A DNA stretch of 64,000 nt, taken from assembly GCA_934565855.1 (NCBI GenBank), contig CAKTIO010000002.1, positions 1-64,000 of the forward strand. Direction: 5' to 3'. A program made the position numbers and the translations under genes. Each line of letters opens with the position of its first letter. Within the stretch, counting starts at the first letter, position 1. Under the pieces are notes generated by a model. It worked only from the letters and a program-made list of their open reading frames with translations. It was not told the DNA's origin and searched no databases. Below, in pieces: positions 42,537-52,278 of this stretch. The stretch comes from an uncultured Dysosmobacter sp. (lineage in GTDB: Bacteria > Bacillota > Clostridia > Oscillospirales > Oscillospiraceae).

Positions 42537-43970
42537 ATGTTGGAGAATTTGGAACCCAGAGGGGTGTGGAAATGGTTCGAGCAGCTGTGCGCCATTCCGC
42601 ATGGCTCTGGAAATACGGCAGCGGTGGCAGATTGGTGCGTAAAATTTGCTGAGGAGCGCGGCTTGCAGCATTGGCGGGACCAGTCGGATAACGTGGTCAT
42701 CGTCAAGCCGGCAGCGCCGGGATATGAGAACGCGGCACCGGTCATTTTGCAGGGACATCTGGATATGGTATGCGAAAAGACCGTGGAATGTGCAAAGGAC
42801 ATGAGCCGGGAGGGACTGGAGCTTCAGACGGACGGAAAGCGGATCTGGGCAGAGGGAACGACCCTTGGCGCGGACGATGGCATTGCCGTTGCAATGGCGC
42901 TGGCGCTGCTGGAGGACCCGCAGCTGCCGTCTCCCAGGCTGGAGGTCGTTCTGACCTCGGATGAAGAGATCGGAATGCTGGGTGCGGCGGCGATCCAGGT
43001 GGATATGCTGCAGAGCAGGCAGATGTTGAATCTGGATTCGGAGGAAGAGGGCATTTTTACAGTCAGCTGCGCTGGAGGAAACCGGACATTGTGTACGCTG
43101 CCGGTAGACCGGGAGGCGCGGCAGGCTTCCTGGATGAAGGTGTGGGTCTCTGGTTTGCACGGCGGACACTCAGGCGAGTGCATTGATATGGGAAGAGCCA
43201 ATGCCTGTATGCTGCTGGGGCGGGTGCTGCTGACCATGCGGCAAAGAGCAGAGGTGCGTCTGGTGTCTGTTTCAGGCGGACAGAAGGACAACGCCATTCC
43301 CCCGGCAGCGACAGCGGTGATCGCGGTTCAGGACGTGGAGGGAATGCTCCGGACCGCGGCGGAAATGGAGGAGAGCTTCCGCAGAGAATACCGGGCGGCG
43401 GACCCGGAGATTCGCGTTGTGGCGGAGCGAATCCAGCCGGAGGGGCTGCCTATGACAGAGGAGAGCAGCCGGAGAGTGGTTGGAATGCTTTCCTGCCTGC
43501 CCAACGGTGTGCAGGAGATGAGCCGGGAGATTCCGGGACTGCCGCAGACATCGCTGAATCTGGGAATTTTGGAAACGGCGGAGCGGCAGGTCACGGCGAC
43601 CTTCTGTGTGCGCAGCAGTGTTGCCTCCCAGAAGGAAATGCTGAAGGCGCGCCTGCGGTGCCTAATGGAGCTGTTGGGCGGCACGGCGGCATATTCCGGA
43701 GACTATCCGGCGTGGGAGTACCGGGAGGAATCCTCCCTACGGGAGCGCATGGTGGAGGTCTACCGGGAGCAGACCGGAAAGGAGCCGACGATCTCCGCCA
43801 TTCACGCAGGGGTGGAGTGCGGTCTGTTTGCCGGAAAGCTGCCGGGGCTGGACTGCGTGTCCATCGGTCCGAACCTGCGGGAGATCCACACCCCCAGAGA
43901 GGAAATGGAAATCGCGTCGGTACAGCGGGTGTGGGCATTTGTCCGGGAGGTGCTGCGGCGCAGCAGATAA
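42537..43970 (+). CDS. pepD: Aminoacyl-histidine dipeptidase (peptidase family M20)
   Basis: A 477-residue cytosolic metallodipeptidase. Zinc-site motifs of the PepD/M20 fold are visible: QGHLDMVCEK, LGADDGIAVAMAL and LTSDEEIGMLGA, with NLDSEEEGIFTVSCAGG typical for this subfamily and a late AIHAGVECGLF. The start at 42537 (MLENLEPRGVWKWFEQL) is chosen for AAAGGGG upstream and family agreement; the frame is open back to 42327. It probably hydrolyses Xaa-His and other dipeptides taken up from the gut. Confidence 0.9.
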   Translation: MLENLEPRGVWKWFEQLCAIPHGSGNTAAVADWCVKFAEERGLQHWRDQSDNVVIVKPAAPGYENAAPVILQGHLDMVCEKTVECAKDMSREGLELQTDGKRIWAEGTTLGADDGIAVAMALALLEDPQLPSPRLEVVLTSDEEIGMLGAAAIQVDMLQSRQMLNLDSEEEGIFTVSCAGGNRTLCTLPVDREARQASWMKVWVSGLHGGHSGECIDMGRANACMLLGRVLLTMRQRAEVRLVSVSGGQKDNAIPPAATAVIAVQDVEGMLRTAAEMEESFRREYRAADPEIRVVAERIQPEGLPMTEESSRRVVGMLSCLPNGVQEMSREIPGLPQTSLNLGILETAERQVTATFCVRSSVASQKEMLKARLRCLMELLGGTAAYSGDYPAWEYREESSLRERMVEVYREQTGKEPTISAIHAGVECGLFAGKLPGLDCVSIGPNLREIHTPREEMEIASVQRVWAFVREVLRRSR

Positions 43971-43994
43971 CCGAAAGAGCAGGAGGGGAACGCT

Positions 43995-44351
43995 TTGAAA
44001 CTGGAATCCATAAGCGGTACCGCTGCGGCAGAGAATTTGCAGGAGGATTACCAGCTGGCAAAACGGGTGGAGCAATACCGCGTGGGACAGAAGGCATTGT
44101 ATTTCACCGGATTTTTCAGCAGCCGTTGTCTGCCGTACCGGGCGGTCCAGAGGGTTTGGCTGAAAAATGCCAGCCTGCCCGTCACCGGCAGCTGTGGAAA
44201 GGCACTGCCCATCGTGGTGCTGCGCATACAGTATGACGGTGGATTTTATCAGAATGTCACATTTGAAAAAAGAAGGTCGGCGCAGACTGTGCTGGATCGG
44301 ATCACCGGGGAAAATCCCGGCGCGGAGATTCACGAGGACCCGGCTCCGTAG
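43995..44351 (+). CDS. Hypothetical protein
   Basis: A 118-residue protein with a TTG start preceded by CAGGAGGGG, 24 bases after pepD and probably co-transcribed. Beta-rich pattern (FFSSRCLPYRAVQRVWLKNA, LPIVVLRIQYDGGFYQNVTF) might be a PH-like fold, but I do not recognise the family. No signal peptide or membrane segment. Confidence 0.6.
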   Translation: MKLESISGTAAAENLQEDYQLAKRVEQYRVGQKALYFTGFFSSRCLPYRAVQRVWLKNASLPVTGSCGKALPIVVLRIQYDGGFYQNVTFEKRRSAQTVLDRITGENPGAEIHEDPAP

Positions 44352-44389
44352 AAAAAGCGGCAGTCCATTGCATGGGCTGCCGTACGGCG

Positions 44390-44911
44390 TCAGGGCATAT
44401 GCAGCAGCTGCTTGCGTTCCCGGTGGTCCGGAAAGACCGAGGCAAGCAGCGCATAGAATTGAGGACCGTGGTTTTTATGCCGGATGTGGCAAAGCTCATG
44501 GACCACCACCAGGTCGATGGCTTCCTCGGGGCAGTTCATCAGGAAGCAGGAAAAGCAAAGGCTGTTTTTCCCGCTGCAGCTGCCGTACCGGGTCCGCGCC
44601 GCTGTGATTTTTACCCCGGTGGGGACCAGACCTAAAAGGCGGCTGTAATAGGCGACCTTTTCCGGCAGAACGGCGCGGGCGCGTGCTTTCAGGACCGCAA
44701 TTTCCTCCTCGGTGGGAGGGGGCGGCGCGGAAGCGCGGTGAAGCCGCATCTGCTCCATGTGGCTCTCCAGCCAGCCCTGATGGGCGTCTACAAAGCGCTG
44801 AATTTCCTGCTGTGAGCAGCGCAGCGGGGCGCGGACCCGGACCCGGCAGTCCTTGGTGACCTCCAGAGACAGGGTACGCCGCCGGGAGCGGATGATCTCA
44901 TCAATTTGCAT
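44390..44911 (-). CDS. YgjP-like metallopeptidase domain protein (DUF45/M48)
   Basis: A 173-residue protein. The zinc motif HELCHIRHKNHG near residue 138 and the preceding TRYGSCSGKNSLCFSCFLMN are the signatures of the YgjP family (metal-dependent hydrolase of unknown substrate). The N-terminal RRRTLSLEVTKDCRVRVRAP is also typical. Length is slightly shorter than the usual 230. It is convergent with the preceding hypothetical gene. Confidence 0.88.
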   Translation of the reverse strand: MQIDEIIRSRRRTLSLEVTKDCRVRVRAPLRCSQQEIQRFVDAHQGWLESHMEQMRLHRASAPPPPTEEEIAVLKARARAVLPEKVAYYSRLLGLVPTGVKITAARTRYGSCSGKNSLCFSCFLMNCPEEAIDLVVVHELCHIRHKNHGPQFYALLASVFPDHRERKQLLHMP

Positions 44912-45005
44912 AGAGGACCTCCCTGTGTTTGCTGAGGAACACTATACCACAGACGGGAAAGGGCGGCAAGTCCGGCAGACGGGGGATGGGAAAGGAGGAT
45001 ACCAT

Positions 45006-45908
45006 ATGAACTATCCGTATTTTGACGGACACTGCGACACCCTGAGCCGGTGCCTGCAAACCGGGGAGAGCCTGAAGCGGAACAGCGGACAGTGCGATCT
45101 GGACCGCTTGGGGAAGTACCGACCCTGCGGGCAGATCTTTGCCATGTACCATGACTGCGGCGGAATGATGCCGCAGGGGGGGGTCACACCATTGGTAAAC
45201 CGGATGTATGCCTTGTTTTGCCGGGAAAAGCAGCGGTACCCGCAGGAAATGCGCCGGGCATTGCTGTCGGTGGAGGGCGCGGAGCTGCTGAAATGCAGTG
45301 TGGAGCGGCTGAAGGAGGTTCGGTCCTGGCAGCTCTGCTCCATCAATCTTACATGGAACCATGCCAACGCACTGTCCGGCAGCCACCGGGAGGAGCCGGA
45401 ACGGGGGCTTTCCCGGCAGGGGCGCGCGTTTGTCTGTGCAGCGCAGAAAATGGGAATCTTCATGGATGTGTCGCACCTGTCGGACGCAGGCTTCTGGGAT
45501 CTGGCGGAGATGACACAGCTGCCGCTGTTTGCCAGCCACTCCAACAGCCGCGCCGTGTGCGGTCATTCCAGAAATCTGACGGACGCGCAGTTTCTGGCAA
45601 TCCGGGACAGCGGCGGCGTGGTGGGTATCAATCTGTTCCGCGGCTTTGTAGGCGGAGACTCGATGGAGCAGCTTTTAGCACACTTTGACCATTTTCTGGA
45701 GCTGGGCGGAGAAAAAACACTGGCACTGGGCGCGGATTGGGACGGCGGCATTCAGGCGGCAGGCGGGATCCGGGGCGTGGAGGATATGTGCCTGCTGGCG
45801 CAGGCAATGGAGCGGCACGGCTATGGCGCGAAGCTGGTCTCTGACATTTTCTACGGCAATCTGGCAAGGCTGATGGGTCTGGAGCAGGAAGAGGAGACCA
45901 ATTCCTGA
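45006..45908 (+). CDS. Membrane-type dipeptidase (peptidase family M19)
   Basis: A 300-residue metallo-dipeptidase. Metal ligands are seen in FDGHCDTLS (HxD), SVEGAE (Glu), the SHLSD segment and ASHSNSRAVCGHSRN (His pair), and the Asp in LGADWDGG. The start at 45006 follows AAAGGAGG. No signal peptide is present, so it should act in the cytosol, on dipeptides imported by the cell. Together with PepD it points to an amino-acid or peptide-using lifestyle. Confidence 0.9.
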   Translation: MNYPYFDGHCDTLSRCLQTGESLKRNSGQCDLDRLGKYRPCGQIFAMYHDCGGMMPQGGVTPLVNRMYALFCREKQRYPQEMRRALLSVEGAELLKCSVERLKEVRSWQLCSINLTWNHANALSGSHREEPERGLSRQGRAFVCAAQKMGIFMDVSHLSDAGFWDLAEMTQLPLFASHSNSRAVCGHSRNLTDAQFLAIRDSGGVVGINLFRGFVGGDSMEQLLAHFDHFLELGGEKTLALGADWDGGIQAAGGIRGVEDMCLLAQAMERHGYGAKLVSDIFYGNLARLMGLEQEEETNS

Positions 45909-46100
45909 TCTGGAAGCAAAAACAGATTGCGCTGTGTGCATGAGAAGGACAGAAAAGCCGCGAAGACGGCAGGAAAACCGGGAGAGCGAAAAAATGCACA
46001 ATTTTAAGGGCTTTCTCTTGAAAGATAAAAAAGAAAACGATATACTATCCGTGATTCGTTGAAAAGTAATTGTTTATCTTGGGAAAGGAAGAGAAAAACG

Positions 46101-47375
46101 ATGACCGCTTATGCAAAAAGAAGCCGCGAAGAGCTGCAGGCAGAATATGCCGTTCTTTCCAAACAATTTGAAGAACTCAAGGGCATGGGTTTGAAGCTGA
46201 ATATGGCGCGCGGAAAGCCTGCCACCAACCAGCTGGATATGGTTTCCGGTATTTTTGATGTGTTCCGGACCCCGGCAGATTTTATTTCCGATGGGATCGA
46301 TGTGCGGAATTACGGCGAGCTGACCGGACTTCCCGCTGCAAAGCGGCTGTTCGCGGATATTTTGGGCTGCCGCGCGGAGCAGGTGTTTGTAGGCGGCAAC
46401 GCCAGCCTTCAGCTGATGTATGACACCATTTCCAAGGCTGTGACCCACGGTCTGCTGCACTCGCCCCGCCCCTGGTGCAAGGAGGAAAAGGTGAAGTGGC
46501 TGTGTCCCGCGCCGGGCTATGACCGCCACTTCAAGGTGACGGAGTCCTTCGGCTTTGAGCTGATTACCATTCCCATGACGGCAGAGGGACCGGATATGGA
46601 CGCGGTGGAGGAAGCCATCAAGGATCCCGCGGTAAAGGGCATGTGGAACGTCCCCAAGTACAGCAATCCCGATGGGATCATTTACTCGGAGGAGACGATC
46701 CGCCGGATCGCATCCATGAAGCCGGCAGCGCCGGATTTCCTGCTGATGTGGGATAACGCATACTGCATCCATGAATTCGAGGGGGAGTATGTGCCCTTTG
46801 CTGATATCCTTTCGGAGTGCGAGAAGTATGGAAATGCCGACATGGTGTTCGAGTATGCGTCCACCTCCAAAGTCACGCTGCCTGGCGCGGGTATTTCCTG
46901 CTTTGCCTGCTCGGAGGCGAACATGGCTTATATGGTGAAGCTCATCGGCATCCAGTCCATCTCCTTTGATAAGGTGAACCAGCAGAGACACGTTCTGTTC
47001 CTCAAGGACAAGGCGCACACGCTGGAGCTGATGAAGAAGCATGCCGCCATCATGGCGCCCAAGTTCCGGGCGGTGACGGAGGCGCTGGACCGGGAGATCG
47101 CACCGTTGGAGATCGCATCCTGGACGCATCCCAAGGGCGGATACTTCGTCTCCCTGAACGCCATGCCCGGCACGGCAAAGCGGACGCTGGCACTGTGCAA
47201 GGAGGCGGGCGTTACCATGACCGGTGCGGGAGCTACCTTCCCCTATGGAAAGGACCCGCAGGATTCCAACATCCGGATCGCGCCCTCACTGCCGCCTGTT
47301 GAGGAGCTGCAGCAGGCTGTGGCGGTGTTCTGCACCTGCTTGAAGATGGCTGCGCTGGAGAAGCTGCTGGGATGA
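46101..47375 (+). CDS. PLP-dependent aminotransferase (Aminotran_MocR / alanine-type aspartate aminotransferase)
   Basis: A 424-residue class-I-like aminotransferase. The N-terminal MARGKPATNQLDMVSG and NYGELTGLPAAKRLFADILG, and the probable PLP lysine in YASTSKVTLPGAGISCF, fit the Aminotran_MocR (PF12897) family, members of which transaminate aspartate or alanine. It lacks the DNA-binding domain of true MocR regulators. The start at 46101 is preceded by GGAAAGGAAGAG. The stop overlaps the start of the radical SAM gene. Confidence 0.9.
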   Translation: MTAYAKRSREELQAEYAVLSKQFEELKGMGLKLNMARGKPATNQLDMVSGIFDVFRTPADFISDGIDVRNYGELTGLPAAKRLFADILGCRAEQVFVGGNASLQLMYDTISKAVTHGLLHSPRPWCKEEKVKWLCPAPGYDRHFKVTESFGFELITIPMTAEGPDMDAVEEAIKDPAVKGMWNVPKYSNPDGIIYSEETIRRIASMKPAAPDFLLMWDNAYCIHEFEGEYVPFADILSECEKYGNADMVFEYASTSKVTLPGAGISCFACSEANMAYMVKLIGIQSISFDKVNQQRHVLFLKDKAHTLELMKKHAAIMAPKFRAVTEALDREIAPLEIASWTHPKGGYFVSLNAMPGTAKRTLALCKEAGVTMTGAGATFPYGKDPQDSNIRIAPSLPPVEELQQAVAVFCTCLKMAALEKLLG

Positions 47376-48241
47376 GGTATTACGGAGACGTTTACCGTCC
47401 CCCCTCCGAGGCGCGGAGCCTGATCGTTCAGGTGACCTACGGGTGCAGCCACAATACCTGCGCCTTTTGCAGCATGTATAAGGCGAAGAGATTTGAGCTC
47501 CGCCCCTTGAATGAGGTGCTGGAGGATTTCCAGACAGCCCGTCAGGTTTACCGCCGGGTGGAGAAGATTTTTCTGGCGGACGGAGATGCCCTGGTGCGGA
47601 AAGCTTCCGAGATGGAGACCATACTGGATACCATTCGCCGGCTGTTTCCGGAATGCCAGCGGGTGACCTGCTATGCGTCTCCGTCCTCCATCCGCATCCG
47701 CACGGATGCGGAGCTGCAAGCGCTGCGGGCAAAAGGACTGACGATGGTATATATGGGGCTGGAGTCCGGGTGCGATGACGTTCTGCGGAAAATGCGCAAG
47801 GGGCATATGTCTGCCGAGATCGTTGAGATGGGGCAGAAGGTCCGAAGAAACGGTATGGCGCTGTCCGTTACAGCGATCAGCGGACTGGGCGGACCAGAGC
47901 TGCTGGAGCAGCACGCTGTGGAAACGGCAAAGGCGTTCAACGCTATGAATCCAGAATATATCGGACTGCTGACATTGATGGTGGAGCCCCAAACACCCCT
48001 GTATGATTGGGTGCAGGAGGGCAGCTTCCATTTGCTGACGCCACAACAGGTGCTGCGGGAGACAGAGCTGCTGGTGCAGAAGCTGGATTCTCCGGGAAGC
48101 GTTTTCCGGATGAACCACGCTTCCAACTACCTGACGCTGAAGGGAACGCTGAACGGAGACCAGCAGGCAATGCTGGCGCAGATCCGTATGGCAGAAAAGG
48201 GATTGACGGAGCTTCGTCCGGAATCCTGGCGCGGTCTTTAA
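47372..48241 (+). CDS. Radical SAM protein
   Basis: A 289-residue radical SAM enzyme. The cluster motif is CSHNTCAFC (Cys25, Cys30, Cys33), the CX4CX2C spacing of one branch of the superfamily that is common in Clostridia (COG1032/Elp3-like). GLESGCDDVLRKMRKGH is the usual SAM-binding loop. No auxiliary cluster or B12 domain is seen. It overlaps the aminotransferase gene by ATGA, so the pair is co-translated. The substrate is unknown. Confidence 0.87.
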   Translation: MRYYGDVYRPPSEARSLIVQVTYGCSHNTCAFCSMYKAKRFELRPLNEVLEDFQTARQVYRRVEKIFLADGDALVRKASEMETILDTIRRLFPECQRVTCYASPSSIRIRTDAELQALRAKGLTMVYMGLESGCDDVLRKMRKGHMSAEIVEMGQKVRRNGMALSVTAISGLGGPELLEQHAVETAKAFNAMNPEYIGLLTLMVEPQTPLYDWVQEGSFHLLTPQQVLRETELLVQKLDSPGSVFRMNHASNYLTLKGTLNGDQQAMLAQIRMAEKGLTELRPESWRGL

Positions 48242-48258
48242 AAGATAATAGATATGAA

Positions 48259-48293
48259 AAATCCTCTATGCGAAAACGCATAGAGGATTTTTT
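48259..48293 (+). terminator. Terminator after the radical SAM gene
   Basis: A 14-bp perfect stem (48259-48272 with 48277-48290), an AAAA loop and a T run. It serves both convergent genes. Confidence 0.9.
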
Positions 48294-48308
48294 GATAGCG
48301 AAAATGAA

Positions 48309-49688
48309 TCAGAAGGGCTTGCGGCGACCGCGGTAGTTCCGGCGGTGTGTGACCTTTTTCCCATAGCGGTATTTCTGCCGCCCAATGGTCAGCTTCCAGA
48401 TTACCAGCGCAGCTACCAGAAGAAGGATCAGAAAGCAGAGGACCCGGACAATGGCGCGGCTGAAAAACTCCTGAATCTGATTCTGGATGACTAGGGAGCG
48501 GGAGGCGGGAACATCGTTCAGTGCCACCAGAGGAACGGTGGCGTACACCGTATCGCCGTAGCTCAGCTCTGCCTCCGCCAGCCGGGTCCCTTCCGTCACA
48601 GGCGCCTTGATGCTCTTTTCCTGAAAACGGACCGTTCTGGTCAGGTCCTCCGGCGTTAGGGTGTTGGGCATGAGGACCACCACATCCTCCTCTGCGTGCA
48701 GAGCCACGGAATTGGCTTCCCGGGAGAGCGTTACCGGCATGGATGCCAGCATGTCGTTGCTGGTGAGAACGGTCTGATATGTGAAATACTGGAAGCCCCA
48801 GTCAAAAAGACGGGAGGTTTCCGAAAAGCTCATGACCCGGGTGCCGCCTGTGGGGGTGGTGACCTTATCAGCGCCCAGGACGACGCTGAGCAGGCTCAGG
48901 CTGCCGCGGACAGCGGAGGAAACCAAACAGTGTCCCGCGTCCGAGGTAGACCCGGTTTTGATGCCGTGGGCGTCCGGATAGCGGTAGCCGGTAGCGCGCC
49001 AGGAGGAGAGCAGATAGTTGGTGCTATACAGGTGGCGCTGCGGGGAGAGGTTTGTGGCGGGCAGCACGATGTCCGGCGTATCGCAGATGGTCATGAAGAG
49101 GTCGTGGGTCAGGGCTTCCGTTGCGATCAGGTAAAGGTCCCACGCGGAGGTGTAGTGCTGGGGGTCCTGCAAGCCGGTGGCATTGGCAAAGTGCGTGTGC
49201 TGGCAGCCCAGTGCCTGTGCCTTCTCGTTCATCAGGTCCACAAAGGCGCTGACGGAGCCGGCGACCTGTTCCGCCAGAATGTTGCAGGATTCGTTGGCGG
49301 AGACTACCAGCATGCAATACAGCAGCTCCTGCACGGTCAGCGTCTCACCGACCTTGATGTTGGCAGAGGAGCCGTCGTCAGACAGGGTGGAAAAGGCGGA
49401 TGCTGATGCGGTAATAGGCTGGTCCAGAGACAGGTCGCCCCGGTCCACGGCTTCAATCACCAGCAGGGAGGTCATGATCTTGGTTAGGCTGGCAGGATAC
49501 AGCTCCTGGTCCTTGTTTTTCTGGTAGAGGATGGTGCCGGAGTTCCGGTCCACCAGAAGGGCGGCTTTCGCCTGAATATCCGGGTCCGGAATGTCCTTGC
49601 TCTCCTCCGCCAGAGCGAGGGGAGAGGCACAGATGCTGAACAGCAGTACGATCAGGAAAAAAGCAGGGAAAAAACGGCGAGTTTTCAT
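48309..49688 (-). CDS. dacF: D-alanyl-D-alanine carboxypeptidase (DacF/PBP5 type)
   Basis: A 459-residue peptidase of family S11 that trims the terminal D-Ala of peptidoglycan stem peptides. A signal peptide (MKTRRFFPAFFLIVLLFSIC, cut after ALA) is followed by the active-site motifs SLTK (Ser67, Lys70), SAN (Ser130) and KTG in HGIKTGSTSD. A C-terminal beta domain and a membrane anchor (VLCFLILLLVAALVIW) with a basic tail complete it. The tail HRRNYRGRRKPF is strongly positive. In spore-formers this type includes the sporulation gene dacF; that specific role is an inference here. Confidence 0.92.
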   Translation of the reverse strand: MKTRRFFPAFFLIVLLFSICASPLALAEESKDIPDPDIQAKAALLVDRNSGTILYQKNKDQELYPASLTKIMTSLLVIEAVDRGDLSLDQPITASASAFSTLSDDGSSANIKVGETLTVQELLYCMLVVSANESCNILAEQVAGSVSAFVDLMNEKAQALGCQHTHFANATGLQDPQHYTSAWDLYLIATEALTHDLFMTICDTPDIVLPATNLSPQRHLYSTNYLLSSWRATGYRYPDAHGIKTGSTSDAGHCLVSSAVRGSLSLLSVVLGADKVTTPTGGTRVMSFSETSRLFDWGFQYFTYQTVLTSNDMLASMPVTLSREANSVALHAEEDVVVLMPNTLTPEDLTRTVRFQEKSIKAPVTEGTRLAEAELSYGDTVYATVPLVALNDVPASRSLVIQNQIQEFFSRAIVRVLCFLILLLVAALVIWKLTIGRQKYRYGKKVTHRRNYRGRRKPF

Positions 49689-49809
49689 AGTTATCTCTCA
49701 CATTCTATGATATAATGAATGCAGAAAACTGCGGAAAATGCCGCAGGATTCTACTGGTTTCGACAATGATGATTTATTATAGCAAAAAAAACAGAGGAGT
49801 TCAACTGTT

Positions 49810-50190
49810 GTGAGGAAAGGAAATTTTCCCGGTTTTCAGCTGCTTTTGATAGGAATGACCACGGTGTTCCTGCTGACCCTGGGAGTGGAGAGCCGCCGGG
49901 AGCAGGTGCGTTTGTCTGCGTCTCCCGTGGTGGTGGAGACCCAGTTTCAGGCGTCCGCGTCGGAGATCGCTCCGGTAGACATCTCCAGGATCGACCTGAA
50001 TACGGCTTCTGTGGAACGGCTGACGGAACTTCCGGGGATCGGAGAGGCACTGGCGCGGAGAATCGTGGAATACCGCCAGCAGGCGGGACCCTTTCAGAGC
50101 ATTGAGGACGTGATGAACGTCAAGGGGATCGGCGAGAAGAAATTTTCCAAATTTCAGGATCAAATCACGGTAGGGAAGGACGTGCCATGA
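49810..50190 (+). CDS. ComEA-like helix-hairpin-helix protein
   Basis: A 126-residue membrane-anchored DNA-binding protein with a GTG start. One N-terminal hydrophobic segment (LLLIGMTTVFLLTLGV) is followed by a linker and the ComEA signature IDLNTASVERLTELPGIGEA and NVKGIGEKKFSKF (double HhH). It is probably a competence DNA receptor or a cell-surface DNA-binding protein. It overlaps the response regulator by four bases. Confidence 0.85.
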   Translation: MRKGNFPGFQLLLIGMTTVFLLTLGVESRREQVRLSASPVVVETQFQASASEIAPVDISRIDLNTASVERLTELPGIGEALARRIVEYRQQAGPFQSIEDVMNVKGIGEKKFSKFQDQITVGKDVP

Positions 50191-50864
50191 GGATACTGAT
50201 CGTTGATGATGAAAAGCTGTTGGTCAAGGGAATCAAGTTCAACTTGGAAAATGAGGGCTATGAGGTGGAGTGCGCTTACGATGGGGCGGCTGCGGTAGAG
50301 CTGGCAAGGACCCGCCGCTTCGACCTGCTGATTTTGGACGTAATGATGCCGGAACTGGACGGGATCGAGGCGTGTATGCGCATCCGGGAATTTTCCAATG
50401 TTCCGGTCATTATGCTGACAGCAAAAAGCGAGGACGCGGACAAGCTGATGGGCTTTGAGTCCGGCGCGGACGATTACCTGACCAAGCCCTTCAATATTCT
50501 GGAGCTGAAGGCGCGGGTCCGGGCGCTGCTACGGCGGTCTGTGGGAACGCAGCGGGCTGCGGGAACTGTGCTGTCCGCCGGCGGCATCTCTTTGAATACG
50601 GAGGAGCGGACCGCCTTCCGTAGCGGTGTGCAGGTGGACCTGACAGCAAAGGAGTATGACCTGATCGAGCTGCTGATGCGTAACCCGCGGCGGGTATACA
50701 GCCGGGAAAACCTGATGAATGTGGTATGGGGCTACTCCTACGGCGGAGATTACCGAACGGTGGACGTGCATATCCGGCGGCTGCGGGAGAAGCTGGAGGA
50801 GCATCCGGCAGAGCCGGAATACATCCTGACGAAGTGGGGAGTGGGCTACTATTTCAAAGGATAA
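50187..50864 (+). CDS. OmpR/PhoB-family response regulator
   Basis: A 225-residue regulator. Receiver domain: Asp7-Asp8 acidic pair, phosphorylated Asp51 in LLILDVMMPELDG, and Lys in LTKPF. The C-terminal winged helix ends with the wing RLREKLEEHP and GVGYYFK. It is encoded directly upstream of its cognate histidine kinase, with ATGA overlap to the preceding gene. Confidence 0.93.
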   Translation: MRILIVDDEKLLVKGIKFNLENEGYEVECAYDGAAAVELARTRRFDLLILDVMMPELDGIEACMRIREFSNVPVIMLTAKSEDADKLMGFESGADDYLTKPFNILELKARVRALLRRSVGTQRAAGTVLSAGGISLNTEERTAFRSGVQVDLTAKEYDLIELLMRNPRRVYSRENLMNVVWGYSYGGDYRTVDVHIRRLREKLEEHPAEPEYILTKWGVGYYFKG

Positions 50865-50871
50865 AAAGCCG

Positions 50872-52278
50872 ATGGTGAACAGCCTGCAGCTGAAGTTCGG
50901 GCTGAGCTATATTGTGGTCATCGCACTGGTGCTGGTGCTGCTGAACGTATATCCGCCGCTGGTGTCCGAGGATCTGGTATTCCGCTCCAAGGCTGCGACC
51001 ATGCAGAGCGGCGTTTCCGTGGTGGTATCCTCCCTTTCCGGGCTGGAGCGGCTGACGGAGGAGAATGTGGCAAACGCCATGACGGTGGCGGACGCGGCGG
51101 GACTTTCCCGCATTCTGGTGACAGATGCGGCGGGAAAGATCCTGTACGATACCCGGGAGACGGGCAACGCGGTGGGGGAATACACCTTTTATACAGAGGT
51201 GGTGCAGGCGCTGACAGGCTATGACGTGTTTCATTGCAGCTATGAAAACAGCGCCTTCCGTAGCAGGGCGTCCTCTCCGGTTTTATACCAGAACCAGATC
51301 ATCGGCGCGGTCTACGCCTATGAATACGACACGGAACAGGCGGCGCTTCTGGAGGGCTTTCAAAGCAATATCCTGCGGCTGTCCGTGGTGATCGCCGGAG
51401 TGGTGGTGCTGGTCTCGGCGGCGCTGTCCCGGGCAATGACGCGGCAGATCAGCTCCCTGCTGGAAGCGATCCGCAGAGTGCGGGAGGGCGCATACAGTCA
51501 CCGTGCCGTAATTCGGGGGCACGATGAGATCGCGCAGATCGGAGAGGAATTCAACAGCCTGACGGACCGCCTGCAAAAAACGGAGGAGACCCGGCGGCGC
51601 TTTGTCTCCGATGCGTCCCATGAGCTGAAGACCCCGCTGGCTGCGATCCGGCTGCTGACGGATTCCATTTTGCAGACAGAGGGGATCGATCTGGAAACGA
51701 CCCGGGAATTTGTGGCTGACATCGGGCAGGAGGCGGAACGGCTGAGCCGCATTACAGAGGACCTGCTGCGCCTGACCCGGATGGACAGCAACGCCATGGA
51801 GCCGCCTGTGGCAGTGGAGGTGCAGCCTGTTTTGCAGCAGGTGCTGCGGATGATGGAGCTGATTGCCCAGGAGCGGCAGATCACCATTTCCGCACAGGTG
51901 GAGCGTGGGTGCTATGTATTGTCCACGCCGGATGAGCTGCATCAGATCTTATACAATCTGGCAGACAACGCGGTGAAATATGACCGGGATGGCGGCAGGG
52001 TAGAGGTTACGCTGCACCGGGCGGACGGCGGCGTGGTCCTGACGGTGGCGGACGATGGTATTGGTATTCCGGAGCAGGACATTCCCCGGATTTTCGAGCG
52101 GTTTTACCGGGTGGATAAGGCGCGGTCCCGGGCGGCTGGCGGTACGGGTCTGGGACTGTCTATCGTCAGTGATACGGTACGGAAGCGCGGCGGCAGGATT
52201 CAGGCGGCAAACCGTCCGGAGGGCGGTGCGGTCTTTACAGTATGGTGGCCGGAGGCAAAGGAGGGCGGTGAAGCATGA
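50872..52278 (+). CDS. Sensor histidine kinase (HAMP-HisKA-HATPase)
   Basis: A 468-residue membrane kinase. TM1 is near residues 12-32, then an extracytoplasmic sensor of about 130 residues, TM2 (VVIAGVVVLVSAAL) and a HAMP domain. The H-box FVSDASHELKTP has the phospho-accepting His250. ATP-binding N, G1 and G2 boxes are seen (NLADNAVKYD, DDGIGIP, GGTGLGLSIV). The signal is unknown; a PhoR/ResE-like cell-envelope role is likely. Confidence 0.93.
   Translation: MVNSLQLKFGLSYIVVIALVLVLLNVYPPLVSEDLVFRSKAATMQSGVSVVVSSLSGLERLTEENVANAMTVADAAGLSRILVTDAAGKILYDTRETGNAVGEYTFYTEVVQALTGYDVFHCSYENSAFRSRASSPVLYQNQIIGAVYAYEYDTEQAALLEGFQSNILRLSVVIAGVVVLVSAALSRAMTRQISSLLEAIRRVREGAYSHRAVIRGHDEIAQIGEEFNSLTDRLQKTEETRRRFVSDASHELKTPLAAIRLLTDSILQTEGIDLETTREFVADIGQEAERLSRITEDLLRLTRMDSNAMEPPVAVEVQPVLQQVLRMMELIAQERQITISAQVERGCYVLSTPDELHQILYNLADNAVKYDRDGGRVEVTLHRADGGVVLTVADDGIGIPEQDIPRIFERFYRVDKARSRAAGGTGLGLSIVSDTVRKRGGRIQAANRPEGGAVFTVWWPEAKEGGEA

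Noticed and set aside
46074..47129. 351-codon open frame on the minus strand
   Set aside because: It is the shadow of the aminotransferase gene and has no domain or start signal.
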